Source of the DNA: Rhodospirillales bacterium
Lineage (GTDB): Bacteria; Pseudomonadota; Alphaproteobacteria; Acetobacterales; Acetobacteraceae
DNA: 57,388 bases
Assembly (NCBI GenBank): GCA_028869315.1
Contig: JAGWSV010000030.1
Location: 1-57,388, forward strand
Reading direction: 5' to 3'
The notes under the pieces are model-generated. The model was not told the origin of the DNA and ran no database searches. It saw nothing but the letters and a program-made list of their open reading frames with translations. The translations under genes and the position numbers were made by a program. How positions within the stretch are numbered: the first letter of the stretch is position 1; the number at the start of each line of letters is the position of its first letter. Below are positions 36,942 to 50,809 of this stretch, piece by piece.

Positions 36942-38663
36942 ATGCACGATCTCGTGATCCGTGCCGGCCGCATCGTCGACGGCACCGGCCGGCCCGCCTT
37001 CACCGGTGATGTGGCGATCGACGACGGACAGATTTCCGCGGTCGGCGGCAAGGCCGGGCCCGGCCGGCGGGAGATCGACGCCGACGGGCACCTGGTCACG
37101 CCCGGCTGGGTCGACGTACACACGCACTACGACGGCCAGGCGACCTGGGACCCGGTGCTGGCGCCATCCTCCTGGCACGGCGCGACAACGATCCTGTTCG
37201 GCAATTGCGGCGTCGGCTTCGCCCCGTGCCGCCCGGCCGACCGCGCCGCACTGATCGACCTGATGGAAGGGGTGGAGGACATCCCCGACATCGTGCTGGC
37301 CGAAGGGCTGCAATGGGATTGGGAGAGCTTCCCCGAGTTCCTCGACGCGCTGGACCGCCTGCCGCGCACCATCGATGTCGCCGCGCAACTGCCGCACCAC
37401 CCGCTGCGGGTCTATGCGATGGGTGAGCGGGCGATCCGCCGCGAACGCGCCACCGCCGACGACATCGCGCTGATGCGCCGGCTGGCCGAGGAGGCGCTGC
37501 GCGCCGGCGCCTTCGGCTTCACCACCTCCCGCACCGAATCCCATCGCACCACGCGCGGCGAGCGCGTACCGGGCCGTTACGCCGCCGCGGAGGAACTGCT
37601 CGCCATCGGCGGCGCGCTCGGTGCCACCGGCAGCGGCGCATTCGGCATGTTGAGCGATTTCGAGGACGAGGACGCCGAATTCGCCTGGATGACCAAGCTT
37701 GCGAAGGAGACCGGCCGGCCGCTGTGGTTCCTGCTGACCGACCGATCCTCCGACCCTGCGCGCTGGCAGCGGCTGATGGCCGGGGTGCACAAGGCGCGCG
37801 CCGCCGGCGCCATGGTCACCGCACAGGTGGCCGGGCGGCCGGTGGGGGTGATCCTGGGGCTGACCACCTCGCTCACCCCGTTCGCCGCACGCCCCGGCTT
37901 CGCCGCGCTGACCGGCCTGCCGGCGGCGGAACGACTGGCGCGGCTGCGCGATCCTGCGACCCGTGCCGCGATCCTGGCCGAACCGGTGTCGGAGGAACTG
38001 CTCGCGGTGCAGCCGCCGCTGCAGCGCCCGATCGCGAGCCGGTGGGATAGCATGTTCCTGCTGGGCGACCCGCCGGACTACGAGCCGACGGCGGACCGCT
38101 CGATCGCTGCCATGGCCGCGGCAGCGGGCGTGCCGGCCGAGGTCTTCGCCTACGACTACCTCACCGCCGGCGATGGCGGGCGGATGCTGTTCTACCCGAT
38201 CACCAACTACGTGCACGGCGATCACGACGTCATCCGCACTATGCTGACCGACCCCGCCACCGTGCTCGGCCTGTCGGACGGCGGCGCGCATTGCGGGCTG
38301 ATCTGCGATGCCAGCCTGCCGAGCTTCATGCTGACCCATTGGGTGCGGGACCGCACCCGTGGTCCCCGCCTGCCCCTGGAACAGGTGGTGAAGCGGCAGA
38401 CCAGCGAGACCGCCGATTTCTTCGGATTCACCGATCGCGGGCGGCTGGCGCCCGGGCTGAAGGCGGACGTGAACGTGATCGATTTCGACCGGCTGCGGCT
38501 CTATCACCCGGAACTCGCCTACGACCTGCCGGCCGGCGGCAAGCGCCTGGTGCAACGCGCGGACGGCTACGCGGCGACCATCGTCTCCGGAGTGCCGATT
38601 TTCGAGCATGGGGTCGAAACCGGCGCCCGGCCGGGACGGCTGGTGCGGGCCGGGCGCGCATAA
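36942..38663 (+). CDS. N-acyl-D-amino-acid deacylase / D-aminoacylase-family amidohydrolase
   Basis: TPGWVDVHTHYDGQATWDP, SDGGAHCGLICDASLPSFMLTHWVRDR, GRLAPGLKADVNVIDFD. Confidence 0.93.
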   Translation: MHDLVIRAGRIVDGTGRPAFTGDVAIDDGQISAVGGKAGPGRREIDADGHLVTPGWVDVHTHYDGQATWDPVLAPSSWHGATTILFGNCGVGFAPCRPADRAALIDLMEGVEDIPDIVLAEGLQWDWESFPEFLDALDRLPRTIDVAAQLPHHPLRVYAMGERAIRRERATADDIALMRRLAEEALRAGAFGFTTSRTESHRTTRGERVPGRYAAAEELLAIGGALGATGSGAFGMLSDFEDEDAEFAWMTKLAKETGRPLWFLLTDRSSDPARWQRLMAGVHKARAAGAMVTAQVAGRPVGVILGLTTSLTPFAARPGFAALTGLPAAERLARLRDPATRAAILAEPVSEELLAVQPPLQRPIASRWDSMFLLGDPPDYEPTADRSIAAMAAAAGVPAEVFAYDYLTAGDGGRMLFYPITNYVHGDHDVIRTMLTDPATVLGLSDGGAHCGLICDASLPSFMLTHWVRDRTRGPRLPLEQVVKRQTSETADFFGFTDRGRLAPGLKADVNVIDFDRLRLYHPELAYDLPAGGKRLVQRADGYAATIVSGVPIFEHGVETGARPGRLVRAGRA

Positions 38664-38740
38664 GGCGCCCGCAGGGAAACGGCGCGCCCCGGCATCCCGC
38701 CCGGCATCGCGCCCGGCATCGCCGGGGGCGCTCCACCTGC

Positions 38741-42340
<3,600 letters not shown>

Positions 42341-42488
42341 CGGAGCCTCAATAGAACAAGAGGCGGGAGATACGAGCGATGCCCGACCGGGGCAAGTTCG
42401 GCGCCTTTGACGAGTGCGGTGACAAAGCCGGGATGCGGGCTTAGCGTTGCCCCCTTGTTTCCCTGTTTTGCAGCGACCGGAGATCCGC

Positions 42489-43031
42489 ATGAACCCCGCC
42501 GCCGTCGCGCGCCTCGCCCGCCCGCATGGGCTGCCGTTCCGTATCGGCAAGATCGGCCACGTGGCGCTGCACGTCGCCGACGTGGCGCGCTCCGCCCGCT
42601 TCTATACGGAGATCCTCGGTTTCCAGGTGTCCGACGTCTATGGGGAGGACATGATCCCCGGCGGCGCCGTGTTCCTGCGCTGCAACCCCGACCATCACGG
42701 CATCGCCCTGTTCCGCGCCGATGCCGACCCCGGCGCCGGCCTGCACCACGTGGCGTTCGAAGTCGCCACCCTGGGGGAGGTGCTGCGCGCCCGCGACCAT
42801 CTGCGCCGTCACGACGTCCCCATCACCTTCGAGGGCCGCCGCCGCGCAGGCTGCCAGATCGCGGTGGAATTCCGCGACCCGGACGGGCATTCGCTGGAGG
42901 TCTACTGGAACATCGACCAGGTCGGCAGCGATGGCCGGGTGCGCCCGCCCGAGGAATGGAAGGGCGTGGCCGGCATCGAGGCGGCGATCGCCGATCCGGT
43001 GCGCGGCCAGGATACCTCCCTCCCCGACTGA
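42489..43031 (+). CDS. VOC (glyoxalase/dioxygenase) superfamily protein
   Basis: [51 protein letters not shown]. Confidence 0.9.
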   Translation: MNPAAVARLARPHGLPFRIGKIGHVALHVADVARSARFYTEILGFQVSDVYGEDMIPGGAVFLRCNPDHHGIALFRADADPGAGLHHVAFEVATLGEVLRARDHLRRHDVPITFEGRRRAGCQIAVEFRDPDGHSLEVYWNIDQVGSDGRVRPPEEWKGVAGIEAAIADPVRGQDTSLPD

Positions 43032-43043
43032 AGGACCCGCCGC

Positions 43044-43937
43044 ATGACGCCCCGCTTCGCCACCACGCCCGGCCTGGAGATCGCCTATCTGGAACACGGC
43101 CCGCCCGCCGGGTCGCCGGCGATCCTGCTGCACGGATTTCCCGACGACGTGCTCGCCTATGCGGCGGTGGCGCCGCGTCTGGCGGCGTCGGGGATGCGGG
43201 TGCTCGTCCCCTGGTTGCGCGGCTACGGCCCGACCCGGTTCCGCGATGCGGGAACGCCACGTTCCGGCCAGCAAGCGGCGCTGGGGGCGGATCTGCTCGC
43301 GTTCATGGACGCGCTCGGGATCGGCCAGGCGCTGCTCGGCGGTTACGACTGGGGCGGACGCGCGGCCTGCATCGTTGCGGCGCTGTGGCCAGAACGGGTG
43401 CGCGCGCTCGTCTCCGTGACCGGCTACAATATCCAGAACATTCCCGCCGCCGTGGCGCCGGCCTCGGCGGAGCAGGAAATGCGCTACTGGTATCATTGGT
43501 ATTTCCACACCGAGCGCGGACGGGCCGGCCTCGTCGCGAACCGGCGGGAGATCTCGCGCCTGCTATGGCGCCTGTGGTCGCCCAACTGGGCGTTCACCGA
43601 GGCGGAGTTCGCGCGCACCGCCGAGAGTTTCGACAACCCCGACTTCGTCGAGGTGACGATCCAGTCCTATCGTCACCGCTACGCCAACGCGCCGGGCGAC
43701 CCGGCGTTCGCGGCGATCGAACGGAAGCTGGAAGCCGCGCCGCCGATCACCGTGCCGAGCGTGATCCTGCACGGTGCCGCCGACGGCGTGACGCCGATGC
43801 CCGATCCTGGGCGGGAAGCGGCGCATTTCACCGGCCCGATGCGCCGGCATGTGATCCCGTCGGTCGGACATTTCCTGCCGCGCGAGGCCCCGGACGCAAT
43901 GGCGGACGCGATGGCCGAAGCAGCGGCGATGGGATGA
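43044..43937 (+). CDS. Alpha/beta hydrolase (epoxide hydrolase-like)
   Basis: ILLHGFPDDVLAYAAVAPRLA, LLGGYDWGGRAACIVAAL (nucleophile Asp), PSVGHFLPREAP. Confidence 0.92.
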   Translation: MTPRFATTPGLEIAYLEHGPPAGSPAILLHGFPDDVLAYAAVAPRLAASGMRVLVPWLRGYGPTRFRDAGTPRSGQQAALGADLLAFMDALGIGQALLGGYDWGGRAACIVAALWPERVRALVSVTGYNIQNIPAAVAPASAEQEMRYWYHWYFHTERGRAGLVANRREISRLLWRLWSPNWAFTEAEFARTAESFDNPDFVEVTIQSYRHRYANAPGDPAFAAIERKLEAAPPITVPSVILHGAADGVTPMPDPGREAAHFTGPMRRHVIPSVGHFLPREAPDAMADAMAEAAAMG

Positions 43938-43973
43938 CGCACCACTGCCGGGCCCTCGTGCGGGCGGGGTTCG

Positions 43974-44780
43974 TTACGCCGGGACCGGGTCCGCATCCAA
44001 CCGGTGCACGATCCCCTCCAGCCCCGGCGCGGCGGCTGGATAGCGCGCCAGCACCAGCGGGTCGTGCCCCGGAATGATCGCGTCCGGCGCGCTGGCCAGG
44101 CGGCGCATGGCCGCGTAGCCCTCCAGCGTGTCCTCGTGGCTGTGCAGGATCGGGAAGGCGCGGCCCTGCTCCATGTTGGCATAGAAATGGCTGGCGTCGG
44201 AAGCGAGCACCATCCAGCCCCGCCGGGTCCACACCCGCACCACCTGCAGGCCCTTGCTGTGCCCGCCCACGTGATGGACGGAGATCCCCGGCGCCAGTTC
44301 CTCCGCCCCGTCGTGGAACGCGACGCGGCCGGCGAACAGCTTGCGCACGATCGCCACCACGTCCGCTTCCTCGAACGGGCCGCGCAGGCCGGCATGGCAC
44401 ATGCACCGTCCGGTACAGTAGGCCATCTCGCTATCCTGCAGGTGGTAGCTAGCGAGAGGGAACAGGTCGTAGTTGCCGCAATGGTCGTAGTGCATATGCG
44501 ACAGGATTACGTCTTGCACCGCATCCGGTTCGACGCCGACGGCCTTCAGCCCGACGGCGGGCGAGCGCAGGAATTGCCGCCCGCGCCGCACGCCCATCGG
44601 TTCGTCGAAGCCGGTATCGAGAATGAAGCTGCGCTCCTTCCCTTTGATGGCCCAGACAAAATAATCGAGCGGCATCGGCGCGTCATGCAGATCGCCGCCA
44701 AGGAAGTTGCCGGACCGCCGCGCCTGCGCGTTGTGCGCGTAGCGGACGGCATAGACCTCGAAGGGAAGTAGCGCGCTCAT
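43974..44780 (-). CDS. MBL-fold N-acyl homoserine lactonase family protein
   Basis: HMHYDHCGNYD (HxHxDH), HHVGGHSKGLQVV. Confidence 0.9.
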   Translation of the reverse strand: MSALLPFEVYAVRYAHNAQARRSGNFLGGDLHDAPMPLDYFVWAIKGKERSFILDTGFDEPMGVRRGRQFLRSPAVGLKAVGVEPDAVQDVILSHMHYDHCGNYDLFPLASYHLQDSEMAYCTGRCMCHAGLRGPFEEADVVAIVRKLFAGRVAFHDGAEELAPGISVHHVGGHSKGLQVVRVWTRRGWMVLASDASHFYANMEQGRAFPILHSHEDTLEGYAAMRRLASAPDAIIPGHDPLVLARYPAAAPGLEGIVHRLDADPVPA

Positions 44781-44782
44781 GG

Positions 44783-46015
44783 TCAGGTCGGCCAGATCGC
44801 CTTGGACACCGCCATGTTCTCGGGGAACACGGTCACCGGCCGGCCGTTCTGCCACTGCACGATCACCAGTTCGGCGCCGACCCTGCGGCCCTTGCTGTCG
44901 AACTGGAGATGCCGGCCGGGGAAGTAGACCGCCGGGCCATCAGTGACGTTCATGCTGCGAATCTCGTCCGCCACCTTCTTGCGGTTGGCGACGCCGGCCT
45001 TGTTCAGCGCCCAGGCGAGGATCTGCACGTGGGAATAGGCGAAGATCTCGTTATGCCCGAACCACGGGTTGCCGGTGCGCTTGATGTAACGGGCCGAGAG
45101 TGCGTTCAGGTCCTTGCCCGGCCAGTTGGCCAGCCCGATCATGATATCCTGCAGGATGTTGGCGCCGGCGTTCTTCAGCAGCTCCGGCACCGCCCAGTGG
45201 CCGCCATTGCCGATCAGCGGCAGCTTGCTGCCCGGCATGCCGTACTCGCTGAACGTATCGGCCAGCATCTTGTCGTCGCCGCTGCTGGTCGACAGCAGCA
45301 ACACCAAATCCGGTCTCGCCGCGCGCACCGGCTGCACCAGCGGACCGGCGTTCGAAAGCGGCGGAGTGTAGATTTCGTCCACCACCGCCGTCAGCTTCTC
45401 CTGCTTCAGGATATGGCTCTTGATCGGCTTGAGGAAGCTCACCGACGCGGCAGTGTTGTCGCCGACGATGGCCACCTTGGTCGGACGCTTGTGGGTGGCG
45501 TCCTGCGCCAGCTTCATCAGGAATGGCACGATCTGCTCGGCCTGCGTGTTCGCGGTTGGCGAGGTTTGGAACACGTATTTGAAGCCACGATCGGTAATCG
45601 CGTCCGAATAGGACAGCGTGAGCCAGGGCAGGTCCGCCCGCTCCGTCACCTCGGTGGCCGCCAGGGTGAAGGTCGAGAGCCAGCAGCCCATGCCGCCCAC
45701 CAGCTTGGGGTGCTGAGCAACCATCCGCTGCGCCGCATCCTTAGCCGTCTCGGCACTGGTCCCGGCGTCGAACACCAGCAGCTTGAGCTTGGCCCCGCCA
45801 AGCGACTTGATGCCACCGGCCTTGTTGACGTCGTCGACCGCCATCTCGGCACCGAGACGTTCGAGAATGCCTTGTTCGGCCCAGGGACCCGACAGCGGTA
45901 CCAGCATGGCGATCTCGACCTCGTTCGGGGTCTCTGCTTTCGCTGTCGCCGCACCAGCCAGGGCCGCTGCACCGCCAAGCGCCAGGGTCGAGCGCCGTCC
46001 TATCGTGGCCGTCAT
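44783..46015 (-). CDS. Branched-chain amino acid-type ABC transporter substrate-binding protein
   Basis: Tat/Sec-like signal RRSTLALGGAAALAGAATAKA, AMLVPLSGPWAEQG... Peripla_BP_6-like. Confidence 0.92.
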   Translation of the reverse strand: MTATIGRRSTLALGGAAALAGAATAKAETPNEVEIAMLVPLSGPWAEQGILERLGAEMAVDDVNKAGGIKSLGGAKLKLLVFDAGTSAETAKDAAQRMVAQHPKLVGGMGCWLSTFTLAATEVTERADLPWLTLSYSDAITDRGFKYVFQTSPTANTQAEQIVPFLMKLAQDATHKRPTKVAIVGDNTAASVSFLKPIKSHILKQEKLTAVVDEIYTPPLSNAGPLVQPVRAARPDLVLLLSTSSGDDKMLADTFSEYGMPGSKLPLIGNGGHWAVPELLKNAGANILQDIMIGLANWPGKDLNALSARYIKRTGNPWFGHNEIFAYSHVQILAWALNKAGVANRKKVADEIRSMNVTDGPAVYFPGRHLQFDSKGRRVGAELVIVQWQNGRPVTVFPENMAVSKAIWPT

Positions 46016-46038
46016 TTTCCGTTCCTCCCGAAATGGTT

Positions 46039-46755
46039 TCATGCCTCACCCAGACCGAGATACGAACGCCTGACGCGATCGTCCGCGAGCAGGGTCTGGT
46101 ACCCGCCTTCCAGCACCATCCGGCCGGTGTCGAGCACATAGCCGTGGTCGGACAGTTCCAGTGCTTCCGCCACCCGCTGCTCCACGAGCAGGATGGCCAG
46201 TCCGTCTTCCTTATGGATCTGGGCGATCCGATCGAAGATCGTCTCCGCCACCGCCGGCGCCAGACCCATCGACGGCTCATCGAGCATCAGCAACCGCGGC
46301 GCGCAGGCCAGCCCGCGGCCGATCGCCAGCATCTGCTGTTCGCCGCCTGACAGGGTGCCGGCGAGCTGGTCCGCGCGTTCCTTCAGGATCGGAAACAAGG
46401 CATGGATCCGGTCGAGGGTGCGCGCCCATTGCGAACGGCCGGCGCGCGGATAGGCCCCCATCTCCAGATTTTCCTGCACGGTCAGGGTGCGGAACACCTG
46501 CCGCCCCTCCGGCACATGCGCGATCCCGAGATGCGCCCGCGCCGAGGACGGCCGTTTGAGCAACGAGGCACCATCCCACTGCACGGTGCCCGAGGCCGGC
46601 GACACGACGCCGGAGATCGTCTTGAACAAGGTGGTCTTGCCGGCGCCGTTCGGGCCGACAACGGTCACGAACTGGCCGGCCGCCACGCGCAGCGTCACGC
46701 CCTGCAACGCCCGCAGCCCGCCATAGGACACCGACAGATCCTGGACCTCAAGCAT
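46039..46755 (-). CDS. livF: ABC transporter ATP-binding protein (LivF-type)
   Basis: VGPNGAGKTTLFKTISG, LSGGEQQMLAIGRGLACAPRLLMLDEPSMGLAP. Confidence 0.95.
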   Translation of the reverse strand: MLEVQDLSVSYGGLRALQGVTLRVAAGQFVTVVGPNGAGKTTLFKTISGVVSPASGTVQWDGASLLKRPSSARAHLGIAHVPEGRQVFRTLTVQENLEMGAYPRAGRSQWARTLDRIHALFPILKERADQLAGTLSGGEQQMLAIGRGLACAPRLLMLDEPSMGLAPAVAETIFDRIAQIHKEDGLAILLVEQRVAEALELSDHGYVLDTGRMVLEGGYQTLLADDRVRRSYLGLGEA

Positions 46756-48502
46756 TCTGGCGCGCCAGAAACTTGGAGCCGAGATAGGCTTCGATCACGG
46801 CCGGATCCTCCACCACATCGTGCGGCGAGCCCTCGGCGAGCACGCGGCCATGGTCCAGGACAAGGAAACGATCCGCCAGGCGCAGCATCGCATGCATGGT
46901 ATGCTCGATGATGACGATGGTCATCCCGGCCTCCCGCAGCTGCCGCAGCACGGCGAGCACGTCGTCGCATTCCTCCCGCCCAAGCCCGGCCAGGGTTTCG
47001 TCCAGCAGCAGGATGCGCGGGCGGCCAGCCAAGGCGCGGGCCAGCTCCATCAGCCGCAGCTCCTTGTTGGTGAGCTCGCTCGCCGGCCGGGCGGCGCGAT
47101 CGGCCAGCCCCACCGCGTCCAGCGCTGTCGCGGCCGCCGCCGCGGCTTCGTGGTCGTCCAGCCCGGCGCCATAGGCGCCGACGATGACGTTGTCGAGCAG
47201 CGGCAGGCGCGGGAAGCTGCGCACGACCTGGAAGGTGCGGCCGACGCCGAGCCGCGCGACCTGATGCACCTTGCGCCCGCGCAGCTCCTGCCCGGCCAGA
47301 CGCGCACCGCCGGCATCCGCGGGCAGCACGCCGTTCAGCAGGTTGAACAAGGTGGTCTTGCCGGCGCCGTTCGGGCCGATGATGCCGAGGATCTCTCCGG
47401 CCGCAACCGCGAACGCCACCTCCTGCACCGCACGCAGGCCACCGAAGGTCTTCGACAGGCCGGTCACTTCCAGCAACGTGCCGCTGCTGCGCTCCACCGT
47501 GATGGCGGTGCGCGCTTCGTGGATCACCGGCGCGGCTTGCGGGCGGCGGAAGAGGCGGTCGCGGATCTCCCAGAACAGACCCTCCGGCGCCGCGAGCATG
47601 ATGACGATGATCGCGACGCCGTACACCACGCCCTGGATGCCGGGGAGGATGTTGCCGAGCCTGGCGTTTAATGTCTCCGCCAGCGGAATCAGGACCGCGG
47701 CGCCGATCGCCGGCCCCCACACGGTTCCGACGCCGCCGAACAACGTCACCACCAGAGCCTGTGCGGAGACCAGCATGCCGAACACGGAATCCGGCGTCAC
47801 CACCAGCAGCACGCAGGCATAGAGCCCGCCGGCGGCGGCGGCGATGGCACCGCTGGCGACGAGCCCGCGCATCTTCCACTGCCAGGTATTCAGCCCTGCG
47901 GCTTCCGCCGCCAGTTCGTTCTGCTTGATCGCGAGCAGCGCCAGCCCGAAGCGCGTGTTCTCCACCAGAAGCCCGGCCAGCATGGCCGCGACGAACAGGC
48001 CAAGCGCCACCAGCGTGGCGTAGAACGGGTCGTTGAATTGCAGGAACAGCGCCGGATGCGCGCGGTGCATCGGCAACGGCACTTCCTGGAACCCGAGATA
48101 TTCCAGCACGTAGAGAACGGCCAGCGGATAAGCCAGCATCGACAGTGCGAAGTAGTGCCCGCGCAACCGGAACGTCGGCAGACCGATCAGCACCGCGGCG
48201 AGCCCCCCCACCACCATGCCGAACGGGATGCCGAGCCACGGAGTGAGATGCCAATAGACCAGTGCCAGGGTAACGACGTAGGCGCCGATACCGAAAAATG
48301 CGGCATGGCCGAACGACACCAGCCCGCTCATGCCGGAGATAAGATTCCAGCCGAGCCCCATCACCGCCCAGATGGGCACCAGGGTCAGCATCAGCTGGTA
48401 GTAGGCATTGTGCACCGACAACGCGAGCACGAGATAGGTGCCGGCGACAACCGCCAGCGCGACGCTGTCCCGCCGCAGCCGTGCCGCGCCCCCGACCCTC
48501 AT
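46748..48502 (-). CDS. Fused LivM permease-LivG ATPase
   Basis: N-terminal multi-TM LivM (WNLISGMSGLVSFGHAAFFGIGAYV), C-terminal IIGPNGAGKTTLFNLLNGVLP, LELARALAGRPRILLLDETLAGL in one frame. Confidence 0.93.
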   Translation of the reverse strand: MRVGGAARLRRDSVALAVVAGTYLVLALSVHNAYYQLMLTLVPIWAVMGLGWNLISGMSGLVSFGHAAFFGIGAYVVTLALVYWHLTPWLGIPFGMVVGGLAAVLIGLPTFRLRGHYFALSMLAYPLAVLYVLEYLGFQEVPLPMHRAHPALFLQFNDPFYATLVALGLFVAAMLAGLLVENTRFGLALLAIKQNELAAEAAGLNTWQWKMRGLVASGAIAAAAGGLYACVLLVVTPDSVFGMLVSAQALVVTLFGGVGTVWGPAIGAAVLIPLAETLNARLGNILPGIQGVVYGVAIIVIMLAAPEGLFWEIRDRLFRRPQAAPVIHEARTAITVERSSGTLLEVTGLSKTFGGLRAVQEVAFAVAAGEILGIIGPNGAGKTTLFNLLNGVLPADAGGARLAGQELRGRKVHQVARLGVGRTFQVVRSFPRLPLLDNVIVGAYGAGLDDHEAAAAAATALDAVGLADRAARPASELTNKELRLMELARALAGRPRILLLDETLAGLGREECDDVLAVLRQLREAGMTIVIIEHTMHAMLRLADRFLVLDHGRVLAEGSPHDVVEDPAVIEAYLGSKFLARQNA

Positions 48503-49440
48503 GCGCGTTCTGCCGAACGGCCGAACAGGCCTTGCGGGCGCAGCCCGACGATCAGCAGGAACACGACGAAGATCGCGGCGTTCTGCAGTTGCGGCGGCAG
48601 CACCAGGGTCGACGCCTGCTGGACGAACCCGACCAGCAGTCCACCCCAGAAGGCGCCGAGGATGCTGCCCATGCCACCCAGCACCACGCCGGAATACATG
48701 ATGATGACGTAATCGAGCCCAACGAACGGGGTGAAGGACAGGTAGGTCGCCATCAGCCCGCCGGCGATCGCCGTAATCGCCGCGCCGAGACCGAAGGCGA
48801 TGCGATAGGCGCGGTCGACATCGATGCCCATGTAGGTCGCCGCCACCGGGTTGTCGGCGGCGGCGCGCAGCGCCTTGCCGAGCGTCGTGCGCTCCATCAC
48901 CAGCCACAGCACTACCGCAACGACGATCGCCACGACGGCCGCGAACACCTGCGCCTTGTTAAGAAACAGCAACGCGCCGGTCGGAAACGGTCCAAGGATG
49001 AAGGCGCTGGCGGAGAGCGGGGTCAGCACGCTTTCCGGCGTGGAACCGAACAGGATCAGCCCGCCATTCTGCAGGATCAGCGAAATGCCGAGCGTCACGA
49101 TCAGCTGGCCGAACCCGCCCTCATCCTGGCGGGACGCGGTGGAGAGACCGGAGACATGCCGCAGGACGAACCGATGCAGCAACGCCCCGCCGCCGAACAG
49201 CACCGGTCCTGCGATCAGGGCCGCCACGAACGGCGCAGCGTAGGGGCCGAGGAACCCGATCGCCGTGAACCCGGCGACAAGGTAGAGGCTCACATACATG
49301 CCGAGCATCAGCAGCTCGCCCTGAGCGAAGTTCACGACCTTCATGATCCCGAAGATCAGCCCGAGGCCGATGCACATCAGCCCGTAGATGCAGCCGATGA
49401 TCAGCCCTGCCGCCACGGCGTTGAGAATGTTCTCGAACAA
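48499..49440 (-). CDS. livH: Branched-chain amino acid-type ABC transporter permease (LivH-type)
   Basis: GLMCIGLGLIFGIMKVVNFAQGELLMLGMYVSL; 4-nt overlap with downstream gene. Confidence 0.95.
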   Translation of the reverse strand: MFENILNAVAAGLIIGCIYGLMCIGLGLIFGIMKVVNFAQGELLMLGMYVSLYLVAGFTAIGFLGPYAAPFVAALIAGPVLFGGGALLHRFVLRHVSGLSTASRQDEGGFGQLIVTLGISLILQNGGLILFGSTPESVLTPLSASAFILGPFPTGALLFLNKAQVFAAVVAIVVAVVLWLVMERTTLGKALRAAADNPVAATYMGIDVDRAYRIAFGLGAAITAIAGGLMATYLSFTPFVGLDYVIIMYSGVVLGGMGSILGAFWGGLLVGFVQQASTLVLPPQLQNAAIFVVFLLIVGLRPQGLFGRSAERA

Positions 49441-49625
49441 TCGGCTTCCCCCGCCGGATCGTTCGGGTCCGGCCTGCTTCCCACTATGTCAGCAAAGACC
49501 AGCCATTGACCAGACGGCCGAGATGGCGGGGCGCCGCGCCTTTCCGCGGCAAGGCGCCATCCTGCGTCACGCCCCAGCCGGACGCCACCCCGGACGGCCA
49601 CCCCGGATGCCACCGCGTGCTACCC

Positions 49626-49666
49626 TTGACGTTTTCCCGCCCCGGTTCCTACCTACCGTCCGGTAG
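49626..49666 (+). promoter_or_regulatory. Candidate promoter (TTGACG) with overlapping TetR-like palindrome CTACCG-TC-CGGTAG
   Basis: -35-like TTGACG 49626-49631; palindrome 49653-49666, 43 bp upstream of GTG 49709. Confidence 0.5.
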
Positions 49667-49708
49667 AGCCCGCCGCGCGCGGCGCCAACAAGGGTCGGGG
49701 AACGCCGC

Positions 49709-50596
49709 GTGGGCCATGCCTCTCTTAGCCAGGCGCCGGGCAGTCAAGCGCCGGGCAGCGAGACGCCGGGCGCGTTCCTGGATCGGCTCGACCGCATTTC
49801 GCGCCGCTGCCTCTCCGCCTGCGGTGCCGGTCACATGGTGTGGCGCAGCTGGGGCGCAGGCCCGGCGCTCGTCCTGCTGCATGGCGGCAGCGGCTCCTGG
49901 CGGCATTGGGCGCGCAACATCGATTATTTCGTGCGCGCGCGGCGGGTGATCGCGCCCGACCTGCCGGGCCTCGGCGAATCGGACCTGCCGCCCGAGCCGG
50001 ACAACCCGCGCGCCATGGCCCGCATCCTGGCGCACGGACTGGCCGGGCTGATCGGATCTTCTGAACAGTATGATCTTGTCGGGTTCTCGTTCGGCGGCGT
50101 GATGGCCGGCTGCCTAGCCGCCGTGCAGGACACCCGGCTGCGCAGCCTGACGATCGTCGGCTCCGGCGGCCTCGGGCTGGCGCGCGGCCCCACCGCGCTG
50201 GTCAAGGTCCGCCATCTCACCGGCGACGAACGGGTCGCGGCACATCGTACCAACCTCGCGCGGCTGATGATCGCCGATCCGGCGAAGATCGACGATCTGG
50301 CGCTGACGATCCAGGACCGCAACACAATCCAGTCGCGGCTGAAATCGCCGCAGATCTCCCGCGGCACGTGGCTGGCCGAGGCGCTGCCTGCGGTCCGCTG
50401 CCCGGTTGCGGGGATCTGGGGCAGCCTCGACGCGCCGTCGCTGCCCGATATCGGCGCGCGCGAACGGGCGAGGCGGGCGCTGCGCCCGGAATTGCGCTTC
50501 CGGGTGATCGACGGCGCCGGGCATTGGGTGGCCTATGAGGCGGCCGCGTCGTTCAACGCCGCCCTGGCCGACCTCCTGACGGAAGACGTCGGATGA
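49709..50596 (+). CDS. Alpha/beta hydrolase
   Basis: LVLLHGGSGSWRHWARNIDYF, VGFSFGGVMAG, IDGAGHWVAYEAA. Confidence 0.92.
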   Translation: MGHASLSQAPGSQAPGSETPGAFLDRLDRISRRCLSACGAGHMVWRSWGAGPALVLLHGGSGSWRHWARNIDYFVRARRVIAPDLPGLGESDLPPEPDNPRAMARILAHGLAGLIGSSEQYDLVGFSFGGVMAGCLAAVQDTRLRSLTIVGSGGLGLARGPTALVKVRHLTGDERVAAHRTNLARLMIADPAKIDDLALTIQDRNTIQSRLKSPQISRGTWLAEALPAVRCPVAGIWGSLDAPSLPDIGARERARRALRPELRFRVIDGAGHWVAYEAAASFNAALADLLTEDVG

Positions 50597-50809
50597 CCGA
50601 ACGCAACGGCATCGCACCGATGCAGGCGCTGGACGACCCCTCGCTGCTCTTCTGGGCCCACAACCATGGCCGCATCTCGCGACGGCGCCGGTCCGGGTGT
50701 CGGAAGCGGTCGGGGTGGCGCGAATCGGGTATGAAGGCGCAACCCTTCCGCCGCCCTTGGTCCGCGTCGCGGTCCAAGCCGGCAACAGGAGGGGAGAGAA
50801 GGAGGTCCG

